Origin: Flavihumibacter sp. ZG627
GTDB lineage: Bacteria > Bacteroidota > Bacteroidia > Chitinophagales > Chitinophagaceae
NCBI RefSeq assembly: GCF_000814325.1
Contig: NZ_JPHF01000009.1
Location: 62,001-126,000 of the forward strand
Direction of reading: 5' to 3'
Length of the DNA stretch: 64,000 nucleotides
Shown here one piece after another: positions 18,798 to 28,386 of this stretch. Made by a program: the position numbers and the translations under genes. The notes beneath the pieces are model-generated. The model saw only the letters and a program-made list of their open reading frames with translations. It was not told where the DNA came from and did not search any database. Position 1 is the first letter of the stretch; each line of letters opens with the position of its first letter.

Positions 18798-21700
18798 TCA
18801 GAGTTTGAATGAGAGATTAACGCCGTAACTACGTGTAGAAGGAATTGCATGATATTCAATACCTGGCAACGCGGTACCCCCACTATAACTCATATTTTCC
18901 GGATCAACATGAGGCACATCATCCCATACAAACAAGTTGCGACCAACCAGTGATATTGTACAACCAGTAAATGGTAGTTTACCCCATATATGGTCTGGAA
19001 TATTAAAACCAATTTGCAATTCGCGTAACTTTACGAAAGAAGCATCATACATCACACCTTCTGCAATTCCACGACCTCCGGTCCATGCTGAATGCCACTC
19101 ACGCGCAGTAAGCTTTTTAGTATTAGGAGAGAAACTGCCATCAGCATTGGCAACAACACCCTGCCCTATAACGCCATTACCGTCTTTGCTTAAATCATAT
19201 CCATCTGCACGGCCTTCCAATGTTTCAGTAATAATTCCACCTTCACGGCCAACAGTCTGGGTATGTGAATAAAGAACACCACCCTGACGGATATCAAATA
19301 AGACACCCAGGATCACACCTTTATAATTAAATCTGTTTCGGAAGCCCATCATCCAGTCGGGATTATAATTTCCCAGTTTGATCCTGTTGGTTGTACGTAC
19401 TGGCCTACCGTTAGAGCCAAACACCATTTGTCCAACATACTTACCTGTGCCATCATAGAAAGGAGCATTAACATCCGAGTTCTGTACCCTCGCAAAACCT
19501 ATTCCGTACATATCGCCCATACGTTCACCCACTCTTGCTTCAATACTTACACTCCTGCTCGCCATTACGAAATTGGTAAGTCCATCCCGAAGTTCTACCA
19601 CTTCGCTTCTATTGGCAGAAAAATTCAGATCAGTGGTCCAGGTAAAGTTTTTAGTCTTTATTGGTATTATATTCAGCATAGCCTCTACTCCCCAGTTCTT
19701 AATTTCACCGGCATTAATGGCCCTGCTATTATATCCGCTGGTACCAGAAAGTGGAATATTTAAAATCTGGTTTCTTGTACGGCTGGTATAATAAGTAAGA
19801 TCAAGGCCTATTCTGCTGTTCAGGAAACGCAGATCAGCGCCAAATTCAAAAGCAGAACTGATCTCGGGCTTAAGGTTGAGGTTAGCTAATCTGTCTGTTT
19901 CGCCATATACTTGTGAGGAGCCGAAAGGTGTACTTGGGTTGTAAGATTGAGTAAAGGTGAAGGGATCAGTATCATTACCTACCTGGGCGAAACTACTGCG
20001 TAGTTTTGCAAAGCTGATAAAGTCAGGCATTGCAACCATATCACTAAGAATGGCACTCAATGCAAACGATGAGTAGAAATAAGAATTATCCTCAGAACCT
20101 AGCGCTTTTAATGATTCTGGAAGAGTAAGGGCGCTACTCCAGTCATTACGACCAGTAACATCAAGGAAAATTACATTCTTATATCCAACGGAAGCTGTAC
20201 CATATACACTGTTTATACGTTTTTGAATGATTCGCTGATCAGTAACCAGGGGAATGCGGCTGTTTGTAAGATTATAAACACCAGGAACATTAAGCTGCCC
20301 GGCTACATCTTCCAGAAAACGGGATGATTGCCTCATCTGGTTGCCACCTACGCTTGCGCTAAGATTAAAATCTCCATATTCTTTAGCGGCAGTAAGAAGG
20401 AGATCGCTGTTTCTTTCTTCATTGGTGATATTTACTTCACGATATTGTCCAAATGGAAAACGTTGTGTACTAAATGCCCTGCGGTATTCACGTCGTTCCT
20501 GACTCCAATCAGTGGCAGTTCGCATTTGTATATTGAGCCAGTTTGTAAATTCATACTTGAGAATAACATTTCCAATGATACGATCATAGAATTGGCCATT
20601 TGTATTCTCATACATAGTGAAATATGGATTATCGTGGTAGTTATAGTTCCATCCAAACTGCCTTAGGCCTTCAGCTCCTTTCATATATCTCCTCTTCATA
20701 TCCGAAACTTTTACTGAGGAAGGTAACCAGCTGTTAAACAAGTACATAATACTTTCCGTGCCATAGCTGATGGATGGGCGATTATCACTTTCACTCTTTA
20801 TATAACTTACAAAAGTTCGTGCAGACAACTTATCATTAAAATTGTATCCTCCGGAAAGGGAAACAGTATTACGTCTCAGATCAGTATTTGGAACAATTCC
20901 TGTTTGATCAAGATTAGTATAAGAAAGCCGAAAATCCCCATTTTTATTACCTCCCACTAAGGCAACATTATTTGTAAATGTTCTTCCCGTTTGAAGAAAG
21001 TTTTTAAGGTTGTCCTTATCTGCCTGCCAAAGTGTAGGTGTTATTTCGGAACCAACAGGGGCATTCAGGTCACCACCGAGGAAATCGATTGGCTGACCAT
21101 TAAGTGTACGGGGAGAATTATACTGAGGGTAAAGCTGTCCATTAAATGCCGGTCCCCATCCTTCATCAGTTCCATCGGTTAAACCAGCACCCCCACCATT
21201 TACAAAGGCAAAGTCACCACCATTACCATTTCCCTGACCATAAACAGTTTGATACTCAGGTAACTTCAAGGCATTCTCTGCAGTAAAATTAGAATTCACT
21301 TCAACTCCAACACCTTTTTGAACACGACCCGCTTTTGTCTTTATCAAGATAACACCATTGGCTGCTCGTGATCCATATAAAGCAGACGCTGCCGGCCCTT
21401 TCAATACTGACATTGATTCAATATCATCCGGATTAAGAAAGGAAGCACCATTGCCAAAATCAACCTCTGTATTTCCCCGGCCAGATCCCCCTGCAATTGC
21501 ATTACTTACAGGAACTCCATCTATTACATAGAGAGGTTGATTTTTATTAAGATCAACAGATCTTTCACCTCTTATGGAAACACGAGCGGAACCTCCGATG
21601 CCGGAATTACTTCCAACTACTGTAACACCCGCCACTTTACCAGCAAGTTGGTTTACTAAATTCGATTCCCTGGCAACAGTAAGATCTTCGCCTTTTACAT

Positions 21701-22085
21701 CCTGGATAGCATAACCTAGTTTTCTTTTTTCTTTGCGGATACCCAATGCCGTTACCACTACTTCATTTAATGAATTAGTGGTAGTAATAACATTCAAAAT
21801 TATATCGTCATTATTATTCACATTGTACTCCAGGGGCCGAATGCCTATACCACTAATTAACAAAACATCGCCAACTTTTGCTGGTATACGGAATTTACCA
21901 TCCGTACCTGATGCGACCCCTTTATTGCTTCCCTTAATTGTAACTGAAACCCCGCTTAAAGGGGTAAAGTCAGTCTGTGACAAAATCTTACCAGTGATCA
22001 AATCCTGTGCAAGAAGTAAAACGGGTGATAATAGAAACAGAAGCATTGTCAGGCAATAAGCCCGAGAATTTACCGGCACTCTCAT
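18798..22085 (-). CDS. SusC/RagA-family TonB-linked outer-membrane importer (phosphonate-like locus)
   Basis: A 1095-residue protein with an N-terminal signal peptide (cleaved near LLLAQDL). A carboxypeptidase-regulatory-like domain (~30-110) with ITGKILSQTDFTPLSGVSVTIKG follows, then the TonB-box/plug with NEVVVTALGIRKEKRKLGY, the SusC signature PLYVIDGVP, and LKGPAASALYGSRAANGVI. A large beta-barrel ends in NLSFKL. It is the first gene of a six-gene - strand operon. A Bacteroidota -7 box candidate lies 28 bases upstream. The motif TALGIRKEKRKLGY is the common SusC TonB-box variant. Its cargo is inferred from the downstream enzymes only. Confidence 0.94.
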   Translation of the reverse strand: MRVPVNSRAYCLTMLLFLLSPVLLLAQDLITGKILSQTDFTPLSGVSVTIKGSNKGVASGTDGKFRIPAKVGDVLLISGIGIRPLEYNVNNNDDIILNVITTTNSLNEVVVTALGIRKEKRKLGYAIQDVKGEDLTVARESNLVNQLAGKVAGVTVVGSNSGIGGSARVSIRGERSVDLNKNQPLYVIDGVPVSNAIAGGSGRGNTEVDFGNGASFLNPDDIESMSVLKGPAASALYGSRAANGVILIKTKAGRVQKGVGVEVNSNFTAENALKLPEYQTVYGQGNGNGGDFAFVNGGGAGLTDGTDEGWGPAFNGQLYPQYNSPRTLNGQPIDFLGGDLNAPVGSEITPTLWQADKDNLKNFLQTGRTFTNNVALVGGNKNGDFRLSYTNLDQTGIVPNTDLRRNTVSLSGGYNFNDKLSARTFVSYIKSESDNRPSISYGTESIMYLFNSWLPSSVKVSDMKRRYMKGAEGLRQFGWNYNYHDNPYFTMYENTNGQFYDRIIGNVILKYEFTNWLNIQMRTATDWSQERREYRRAFSTQRFPFGQYREVNITNEERNSDLLLTAAKEYGDFNLSASVGGNQMRQSSRFLEDVAGQLNVPGVYNLTNSRIPLVTDQRIIQKRINSVYGTASVGYKNVIFLDVTGRNDWSSALTLPESLKALGSEDNSYFYSSFALSAILSDMVAMPDFISFAKLRSSFAQVGNDTDPFTFTQSYNPSTPFGSSQVYGETDRLANLNLKPEISSAFEFGADLRFLNSRIGLDLTYYTSRTRNQILNIPLSGTSGYNSRAINAGEIKNWGVEAMLNIIPIKTKNFTWTTDLNFSANRSEVVELRDGLTNFVMASRSVSIEARVGERMGDMYGIGFARVQNSDVNAPFYDGTGKYVGQMVFGSNGRPVRTTNRIKLGNYNPDWMMGFRNRFNYKGVILGVLFDIRQGGVLYSHTQTVGREGGIITETLEGRADGYDLSKDGNGVIGQGVVANADGSFSPNTKKLTAREWHSAWTGGRGIAEGVMYDASFVKLRELQIGFNIPDHIWGKLPFTGCTISLVGRNLFVWDDVPHVDPENMSYSGGTALPGIEYHAIPSTRSYGVNLSFKL

Positions 22086-22112
22086 AAATAGTTAGTTGAA
22101 AATTTGAGAGCA

Positions 22113-22120
22113 CAAAACTA
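22113..22120 (-). promoter_or_regulatory. Candidate Bacteroidota -7 promoter element for susC operon
   Basis: The - strand reads TAGTTTTG, an exact match to the Bacteroidota -7 consensus TAnnTTTG, placed to give a leader of roughly 20 bases before susC. No TTTG was found at the usual -33 spacing, so confidence is limited. Confidence 0.35.
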
Positions 22121-22258
22121 TCCTCGCAAAATGAATGGAATGTTACCAGCGGTTTAACAAACTGTAAACACATAAATCTGAAAATAATTTCATTTCAATT
22201 TATCAGATATCGATGAATGTAATAAACTGTACCTTATACCGTGCAACAAAATGCAAAT

Positions 22259-22849
22259 ATGAAAAGAAATATAGTGTTACTACTTAGCTCGGTTATCCTT
22301 TGTGCATGTTCGTTGAACAAGGCTCCTGAGGGGGTGGTAGAATGTGTTATTAAAACCTCTGAAGGCAGCATAACTGTAGCTGTATTTCCGGACAAAGCAC
22401 CAAAATCTGCAGCCGCCTTTCTGGCGATCGTTGATAAAGGTTTATATAAACGGAGCAGTTTCTACCGGGTACTCAATGATGCAAACCAGCCATCCAATGC
22501 CCCCAAGGCAGAACTCTTGCAGGGTGGTTTATGGAGCCGGACAAAGAAACGTCCTGAAGTTCCCAGGGTGGAACATGAAACCACTCAGCAGACCGGACTT
22601 CGGCATCTTGCCGGCACCTTATCGCTCGCCAGGGAACAACCCGGTAGCGCAAGTTCTGAATTCTTCATTTGCATTGCAGACCAGCCCGGACTGGATTATG
22701 GTGGCGAAAACAATCCGGATGGCCAGGGTTATGCAGCATTTGGTAAGGTCATTGGTGGAATGGATGTGATGAGGAAGATCTATAACAAACCTGAAAATGA
22801 TCAGTATTTTGATCCACCGATATTGATCATCGACATTGTAAAACGCTAG
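22259..22849 (+). CDS. Cyclophilin-type peptidyl-prolyl isomerase, lipoprotein
   Basis: A 196-residue protein from ATG 22259 (a GTG at 22241 would place six residues before the signal peptide). The export signal MKRNIVLLLSSVILCAC ends in a lipobox-like LCAC, so it is probably lipid-anchored in the periplasm. The cyclophilin fold is recognisable from IKTSEGSITVAVFPDKAPKSAA, the active-site region SSFYRVL, GTLSLAREQPGSASSEFFIC, and YAAFGKVIGGMDVMRKI. The catalytic Arg is present in FYRVL. It assists folding of exported proteins. It is divergent from susC and precedes the K+ channel gene by 30 bases. Confidence 0.9.
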   Translation: MKRNIVLLLSSVILCACSLNKAPEGVVECVIKTSEGSITVAVFPDKAPKSAAAFLAIVDKGLYKRSSFYRVLNDANQPSNAPKAELLQGGLWSRTKKRPEVPRVEHETTQQTGLRHLAGTLSLAREQPGSASSEFFICIADQPGLDYGGENNPDGQGYAAFGKVIGGMDVMRKIYNKPENDQYFDPPILIIDIVKR

Positions 22850-22879
22850 ATAAATAAAGCATTTTCGTAAATTGTTTGT

Positions 22880-23719
22880 ATGAGTCAAAAGACCGTGCTT
22901 AACCCCGTACAACAAAACTGGAAACAGAAACTTTTCACTATCATCTTTGAAGCCGACACGAAAGCTGGCCGCATTTTTGACCTTGCTTTACTGTTTTTCA
23001 TTTTACTGAGCCTTGCTATAGTAATGCTCGAAAGCATGAAGTCAGTAAAGGCTATATATGGAAAGGAATTAGTTACCCTCGAATGGATCGTTACAATACT
23101 TTTTACGATTGAATATGTATTAAGAGTGATCTCTGTAAAGAGGCCGGTAAAATACATCACCAGTTTTTATGGGATCATTGATCTCTTGTCAATTCTTCCA
23201 ACATACCTGAGCCTTCTTATTCCCGGATCACATTTTTTACTGGCTATACGTGCACTAAGGCTTATGCGGGTTTTCCGAATTCTTAAACTAAGTCAGTTTG
23301 TACGTGAGGGCACTACGATTGTTTTAGCAATGAAAGCAAGTGCCCGGCGCATTAGCATTTTTCTAAGTTTCGTTGTGCTGTTAAGTATTATCCTTGGTGC
23401 CTTGATATACGTAGTAGAAAGCGGGGTAAATGAAAAATACAGCAGTATTCCTCAAAGTGTTTACTGGGCAATTGTAACGATAACAACAGTTGGTTATGGA
23501 GACATTTCGCCGATAACTCCCGTTGGAAAACTGATCGCGTCTTTTATTATGCTACTGGGCTATGCAATTATTGCCGTGCCCACGGGTATAGTTACAGTAG
23601 AATTATCAAGAAGCGCCCGTCGCGATGAAACAAATACCACAGCATGCCCCAACTGCTCGGCTTATGGACATGATCCCGATGCAAAATTCTGCAAGTACTG
23701 CGGGCACAGTCTTGAATAA
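22880..23719 (+). CDS. Voltage-gated K+ channel (Kv/KvAP-like) with C-terminal zinc ribbon
   Basis: A 279-residue six-transmembrane ion channel. S1-S3 lie around residues 33-110. S4 carries Arg at every third position (R124, R127, R130, R133), the voltage sensor. The selectivity filter is TVGYGD at 203-208, followed by S6 (~215-240). After S6 the protein ends in CPNC...CKYCG (Cys256, 259, 271, 274), a zinc-ribbon knuckle not found in classic bacterial Kv channels. It likely sits in the inner membrane and conducts K+. It converges with araR (5-base gap). Regulation of gating by metal binding is possible but only inferred. Confidence 0.92.
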   Translation: MSQKTVLNPVQQNWKQKLFTIIFEADTKAGRIFDLALLFFILLSLAIVMLESMKSVKAIYGKELVTLEWIVTILFTIEYVLRVISVKRPVKYITSFYGIIDLLSILPTYLSLLIPGSHFLLAIRALRLMRVFRILKLSQFVREGTTIVLAMKASARRISIFLSFVVLLSIILGALIYVVESGVNEKYSSIPQSVYWAIVTITTVGYGDISPITPVGKLIASFIMLLGYAIIAVPTGIVTVELSRSARRDETNTTACPNCSAYGHDPDAKFCKYCGHSLE

Positions 23720-23724
23720 ATTAT

Positions 23725-24414
23725 TTAAATAAGCTTGATCCCCTCAGATTCGAGTTGCTTGTATTTTTTCTTATCGAATATGTAATAAAAAGCACCCTTT
23801 TTAGAAGATTCTTTTTCCTTTTCATCCAGGCGTTGAAGAATTCCCAGCGATAATATTTTGCGTGTAAAATTGCGTTTATCAAAAGCGGTTTCGAAAATGG
23901 CTTCGTAGAGCCCCTGTAACTGTTGGAGCGTGAATTTGTTTGGCAGAAGCTCAAATCCGATTGGATGATTACTAACCTTCTGCTGTAAGCGCTCCTTTGC
24001 CAGTTTCACCATTGCTTTATGATCAAATACAAGCGAAGGCAACTTTTTAAGGTCAAACCACTTCGCGTTATGAGAATTAAGCAGTTCAGTACTTGACTCA
24101 TCAATCTTGATGAGGGCAAAATATGCTATTGATACAACTCGTCCGCCCGGATCCCTTCCCACATCACCGAAACAATGAAGTTGTTCCATGTAGATCTTTT
24201 CCAGTCCGGTGAGCCTATATAATATACGCTGTGCCGCACTGTCAACACTTTCGTCTTTTTCCGCAAATCCTCCCATAAGTGACCACTTCCCTATTTCGGG
24301 CTCAAGTCCACGCTTCACTAACAAGGCTTTCAGGCCTGTTCCATCGAAACCGAAAATGATACAATCCACTGCCAGCAGGAACCTGTCGTAATTTTTGTAT
24401 TCTATTCTTCCCAT
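23725..24414 (-). CDS. araR: AraR, Nudix-related transcriptional regulator of L-arabinose utilisation
   Basis: A 229-residue protein with an N-terminal Nudix fold (~10-140) and a C-terminal winged helix (~150-225, LPNKFTLQQLQGLYEAIF). The Nudix box is degenerate: after Gly49 and Glu55, the helix reads R63-I-L-Y-R-L-T-G70. The catalytic Glu residues of REUxEE are replaced by Ile, Arg and Leu. It should therefore bind a ligand instead of hydrolysing one, as described for Bacteroides AraR, which senses L-arabinose. It closes the araB-araD-araA-symporter unit, 18 bases after the symporter. The predicted operators are the palindromes at 2318, 30144 and 43651. Confidence 0.88.
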   Translation of the reverse strand: MGRIEYKNYDRFLLAVDCIIFGFDGTGLKALLVKRGLEPEIGKWSLMGGFAEKDESVDSAAQRILYRLTGLEKIYMEQLHCFGDVGRDPGGRVVSIAYFALIKIDESSTELLNSHNAKWFDLKKLPSLVFDHKAMVKLAKERLQQKVSNHPIGFELLPNKFTLQQLQGLYEAIFETAFDKRNFTRKILSLGILQRLDEKEKESSKKGAFYYIFDKKKYKQLESEGIKLI

Positions 24415-24432
24415 AATTTCTGATGCGCGAAG

Positions 24433-26118
24433 TTACCAGAATTTCACATACAGTGCCATAAGGATAAGCAAGGTAATTACAATCTGAACCACGGTAATCG
24501 GCTTCACATTGAACATTCCCTTCTCGTGGTGGAAGGCCTTTGGGTGAACTTTGGGACCTGCAAAGCTCATTGCTACCATAATAGCAACGGTAAAAAAGAA
24601 GGATAGTCCCATACTGATCAGGAAAGGTATTTCGTACTCGCCGGCATTGTTCCTATATGCTGTATAGAAGAAAGTGTCATTCCCAAAAAGCGTTGGGGCG
24701 AACTCGTTGAAGAATACGCAAAAGGCGAAACCGAAGAGGATACCCGCAACGGCAGCGGCCCCGGTGGTTCTTTTCCAGAACATACCCAGGGTGAAGATGG
24801 CAAATACACCCGGACTAATATATCCGGTATATTTCTGGATAAAGGTAAACCCCCCTGCACCACCAATTCCCAGCGTATCTTCCCAGGTGAACATCACGGC
24901 AATTATCATTGACAGTACAACAGTTAACCTGCCGATCCATACCATCTTGGTTTCATCAGCTTCCCGCTTAATGTATTTTTTATAAATATCGAGCGTAAAA
25001 ATGGTTGAGATACTGTTTGCCTTGCCTGCAAGCGAAGCAACGATTGCGGCGGTTAATGCGGCTACTGACAAACCTTTCAATCCAGAAGGAAGAAAGCTTA
25101 ACACGGCGGAATAGGCGCCATCCATGCCACCAGTAAGTTGGGGGAGATGCCCGTTCTTATGCAACACATAAGCAGCAATTCCAGGTAACATTACAATTAC
25201 CGGCATCATAAGCTTGAGGAATCCTGCGAAAAGAATACCAGTACGTGCTGTATGAAGGTCGGCACCCAGTGCACGTTGTGTGATGTATTGGTTACATCCC
25301 CAGTAATTAAGGTTCACGATCCATTGACCGGCAGCATACATCAGAATGCCGGGCAGGATAAGGTATTTATCAATATGTTCCTGGGGGGAGTCGGCGGTTG
25401 GTTTATCGAGGATCATGTGGAAATGGTCAGGAGCATCCTGCATCAACACCTTAAATCCGGCGATAGCATCACTCCCCAGTCCAAATTTTTCACTAACCAG
25501 TGTTAAAGCCATATAGGTAGTTGCCAGTCCACCGATAATAAGCACACCAACCTGGATAACATCTGTATAGCCAATCACTTTCATTCCACCCAGCGTTATG
25601 ATGATTGCGAAGATCGCCAGGGCCACCATAACAGTATGGAGGTATTGACCGCCAAGCAAGCCGTCAATGGCTATTGCGCCGAGATAAAGAATAGAGGTCA
25701 GGTTTACAAATACATAGAGGAAGAGCCAGAATATAGCCATAATCAATGCCACCGTTTCGTTATACCGGATCTTCAGGAACTGAGGCATGGTATATATCTT
25801 GTTCTTAAGATAGATTGGTATAAACCAAACCGCAATAATGATAAGTGCCAATGCGGCGATCCATTCATAGGCTGCTACTGCAATCCCAACGAAGAAACCG
25901 TTTCCACTCATACCGATGAATTGTTCGGCAGAAATATTGGATGCGATGAGGGAGGCCCCAATAGCCCACCATGTAAGAGATCCTTCAGCAAGGAAGAAAT
26001 CCTTAGTATCCGTAACAGCTTTTTTCTTTTGATTATAGATCCAGATTCCATATCCCGCCACCACAACAAAATAGATGAGGAAGACGATTATATCGGCAGT
26101 TGAGAGTTGGTTAATCAT
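24433..26118 (-). CDS. Sodium/solute symporter (SSS/SGLT family), probable L-arabinose transporter
   Basis: A 561-residue membrane protein with ~14 hydrophobic segments. SGLT-family features include LTWWAIGASLIASNISAEQFIGMSG in TM2-3 and the GKANSISTIFTLDIYKKYI region. The family couples sugar uptake to Na+. The gene lies 24 bases downstream of araA and upstream of araR, and it is the only inner-membrane sugar carrier in the locus. It is therefore the best candidate for L-arabinose entry into the cytoplasm after the outer membrane and periplasmic steps. Specificity is inferred from position. Confidence 0.9.
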   Translation of the reverse strand: MINQLSTADIIVFLIYFVVVAGYGIWIYNQKKKAVTDTKDFFLAEGSLTWWAIGASLIASNISAEQFIGMSGNGFFVGIAVAAYEWIAALALIIIAVWFIPIYLKNKIYTMPQFLKIRYNETVALIMAIFWLFLYVFVNLTSILYLGAIAIDGLLGGQYLHTVMVALAIFAIIITLGGMKVIGYTDVIQVGVLIIGGLATTYMALTLVSEKFGLGSDAIAGFKVLMQDAPDHFHMILDKPTADSPQEHIDKYLILPGILMYAAGQWIVNLNYWGCNQYITQRALGADLHTARTGILFAGFLKLMMPVIVMLPGIAAYVLHKNGHLPQLTGGMDGAYSAVLSFLPSGLKGLSVAALTAAIVASLAGKANSISTIFTLDIYKKYIKREADETKMVWIGRLTVVLSMIIAVMFTWEDTLGIGGAGGFTFIQKYTGYISPGVFAIFTLGMFWKRTTGAAAVAGILFGFAFCVFFNEFAPTLFGNDTFFYTAYRNNAGEYEIPFLISMGLSFFFTVAIMVAMSFAGPKVHPKAFHHEKGMFNVKPITVVQIVITLLILMALYVKFW

Positions 26119-26142
26119 GACAAGCTAGCCCGTTGTTTATGG

Positions 26143-27642
26143 TTAAGAATTGATTTGGAAATATACATCACTCCAGCGCAATTCATTCTTGAATTGATAA
26201 AGATTTGTGTTCTTTCCGATGAGTACATACTCAATACCGCTCATATCTGCGAAGTCTTCAAGGTGTTCAGTTCTGAGGTTCTGGCTGTAACAGGTATGGT
26301 GTGCGCCACCAGCGAGTATCCATGCCGCACATCCTGTTTGCATATCGGGCAGTGGTTTCCACAACACCCTTGCTACTGGGAGGTTAGGAATATCATGTAC
26401 CGGGGCGATGGCCTCCACTTCATTTACAAGCAACCTGAATCTGTTGCCCATATCAATAATAGAAGCATTAATGGCGGCACCTCCATCTACATTAAAGATC
26501 AACCTTACCGGGTCAGCTTTCCCGCCAATTCCTAATGGATGAACAGCGCATGCCGGCTTACCATGAGCAATTGATGGGCAGATCTCCAGCATATGTGAGC
26601 CAAGCACCATAGGGTTTGCCGGATCGAAATGATAAGTATAATCTTCCATAAAAGAATTTCCTCCCTGTAGTCCGGTTCCCATCACCTTCATGGCGCGTAC
26701 CAGTGCTGCAGTTTTCCAATCGCCCTCACCTCCAAAGCCATACCCTTCAGCCATCAGACGCTGTGTGGCGATACCGGGCAGCTGCACCATTCCATGGAGG
26801 TCTTCAAAAGTATCTGTAAACCCTTTAAAGCCCCCCTGCTCAAGAAAATACCGCAATCCAATTTCAATTCTGGCTGCTTCTTTCAGAGAGGAACGTTGCG
26901 AACCATTTTTGCTTAATACATCTACCAGCTTGTACTGTTCATCGTATTCCTGGCAAAGCCGATCAATGTCTGCATCTGAAACTTCAGAAATAACTTTTAC
27001 CAGGTCACCTATCCCATAAGTGTTGACGGAATAACCGAATTTTAGTTCAGCCTCTACTTTATCGCCTTCTGTAACTGCCACTTGGCGCATGTTGTCTCCA
27101 AATCGGGCAAATTTTGCACCCTGCCAATCGGCCCATCCGGCGGCAGCCCTTGCCCATACATTGATGCGTTCATGCACTGCAGGATCTTCCCAATGGCCAA
27201 CAACCACTTTACGGCGCATATGCATGCGGGTCATCATGAAACCGAACTCACGATCGCCATGAGCACTCTGGTTCAGGTTCATAAAATCCATGTCGATCTG
27301 TGACCATGGTATATCCCGATTGAATTGGGTGTGCAGATGAAGTAATGGCTTCTGCAATATTTTTAACCCCCTGATCCACATCTTGGATGGAGAGAAAGTA
27401 TGCATCCAGGTGATCACACCGATACAATTTTTTGCATTATTCACTTCCTGGCAAATCGAAAATATTTCATCAGTTGTGGTTAAAATCGGCTTATACACTA
27501 CTGTAACAGGTATGGATGTAGCAGCACTAAGTGATCTGGTAATTGTTTGCGAATGCTCAGCAACCCGTTTTAATGTCTCTTCTCCGTAAAGATGCTGGCT
27601 TCCTGTAAGGAACCAGACCTCAAGATGTTTGAGGGAACCCAT
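26143..27642 (-). CDS. araA: L-arabinose isomerase
   Basis: A 499-residue enzyme converting L-arabinose to L-ribulose in the cytoplasm. The N-terminal [15 protein letters not shown] is diagnostic. [47 protein letters not shown] and [10 protein letters not shown] carry the Mn-binding Glu and His residues. Length equals that of typical bacterial AraA. It follows araD by 40 bases and precedes the symporter by 24 bases. The start at 27642 gives the usual N-terminus. Confidence 0.98.
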   Translation of the reverse strand: MGSLKHLEVWFLTGSQHLYGEETLKRVAEHSQTITRSLSAATSIPVTVVYKPILTTTDEIFSICQEVNNAKNCIGVITWMHTFSPSKMWIRGLKILQKPLLHLHTQFNRDIPWSQIDMDFMNLNQSAHGDREFGFMMTRMHMRRKVVVGHWEDPAVHERINVWARAAAGWADWQGAKFARFGDNMRQVAVTEGDKVEAELKFGYSVNTYGIGDLVKVISEVSDADIDRLCQEYDEQYKLVDVLSKNGSQRSSLKEAARIEIGLRYFLEQGGFKGFTDTFEDLHGMVQLPGIATQRLMAEGYGFGGEGDWKTAALVRAMKVMGTGLQGGNSFMEDYTYHFDPANPMVLGSHMLEICPSIAHGKPACAVHPLGIGGKADPVRLIFNVDGGAAINASIIDMGNRFRLLVNEVEAIAPVHDIPNLPVARVLWKPLPDMQTGCAAWILAGGAHHTCYSQNLRTEHLEDFADMSGIEYVLIGKNTNLYQFKNELRWSDVYFQINS

Positions 27643-27682
27643 GTTTATTATATTTTGATGGCTTGTTGTAATTCGAAATTAT

Positions 27683-28375
27683 TTATTGGCCGTAATAAGC
27701 ATTATCGCCGTGTTTCCGGTCATAGTGTTTTTTGATCAGTGCATCTTTTAATCTTGTTGCATTCGGATTGATTTGTTCTGTATATAGGGCCATTTTTGCC
27801 ACTGTCTCAAGAACAGCACAGTTATAAACTGCCTTAGCTGCATTCTTACCCCAGGTAAAAGGTGCATGGTTACCCACCAGTATCATTTCTACTTCTTTAA
27901 AATCAAGATTGCGTTCTTTGAAACATTCCATTATCTGAAAACCTGTCTGGTATTCATAATCGCCCTGTATCATTGAATCAGGCATAGGAGCTGCACAAGG
28001 AATATCAACCGTTGTATGATCTGCATGCGTAGTTCCGAAAATTGGGATATCCCTTTGTGCCTGCGCCCATGCGGTAGCATAAGTGGAATGTGTATGAGCT
28101 ATTCCTCCTATACCTTCCCAGTGATTATATAATACGGCATGTGTTTGAGTATCAGAGGATGGTCGTAGATCACCATCCACTACTTTACCATCAAAATCCA
28201 CTATGACCATTGCATCTGCAGTTAGCTGATCATAAGGAACGCCACTTGGCTTGATCGCAAAAACCCTCCGACTCCTATCTGCAGCACTTACATTTCCAAA
28301 GGTGAAAAGCACCAGGCCGAGCCTGGGCAACTGCATATTTGCCTCAAAGGCTTCTTGTCGAATCTGATGAAACAT
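27683..28375 (-). CDS. araD: L-ribulose-5-phosphate 4-epimerase
   Basis: A 230-residue class II aldolase-fold enzyme that epimerises L-ribulose 5-phosphate to D-xylulose 5-phosphate. Features: LVLFTFGNVSAAD near the N-terminus, the IKPSGVPYDQL phosphate/substrate segment, zinc ligands in GIAHTHSTYATAWAQ (two His) and LVGNHAPFTWGKNA (His), and IFGTTHADHTT. The C-terminal YYGQ is typical. It lies 11 bases after araB. The product enters the pentose phosphate pathway, which fits the transaldolase gene in the neighbouring unit. Confidence 0.97.
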   Translation of the reverse strand: MFHQIRQEAFEANMQLPRLGLVLFTFGNVSAADRSRRVFAIKPSGVPYDQLTADAMVIVDFDGKVVDGDLRPSSDTQTHAVLYNHWEGIGGIAHTHSTYATAWAQAQRDIPIFGTTHADHTTVDIPCAAPMPDSMIQGDYEYQTGFQIMECFKERNLDFKEVEMILVGNHAPFTWGKNAAKAVYNCAVLETVAKMALYTEQINPNATRLKDALIKKHYDRKHGDNAYYGQ

Positions 28376-28386
28376 AGATAATTACA

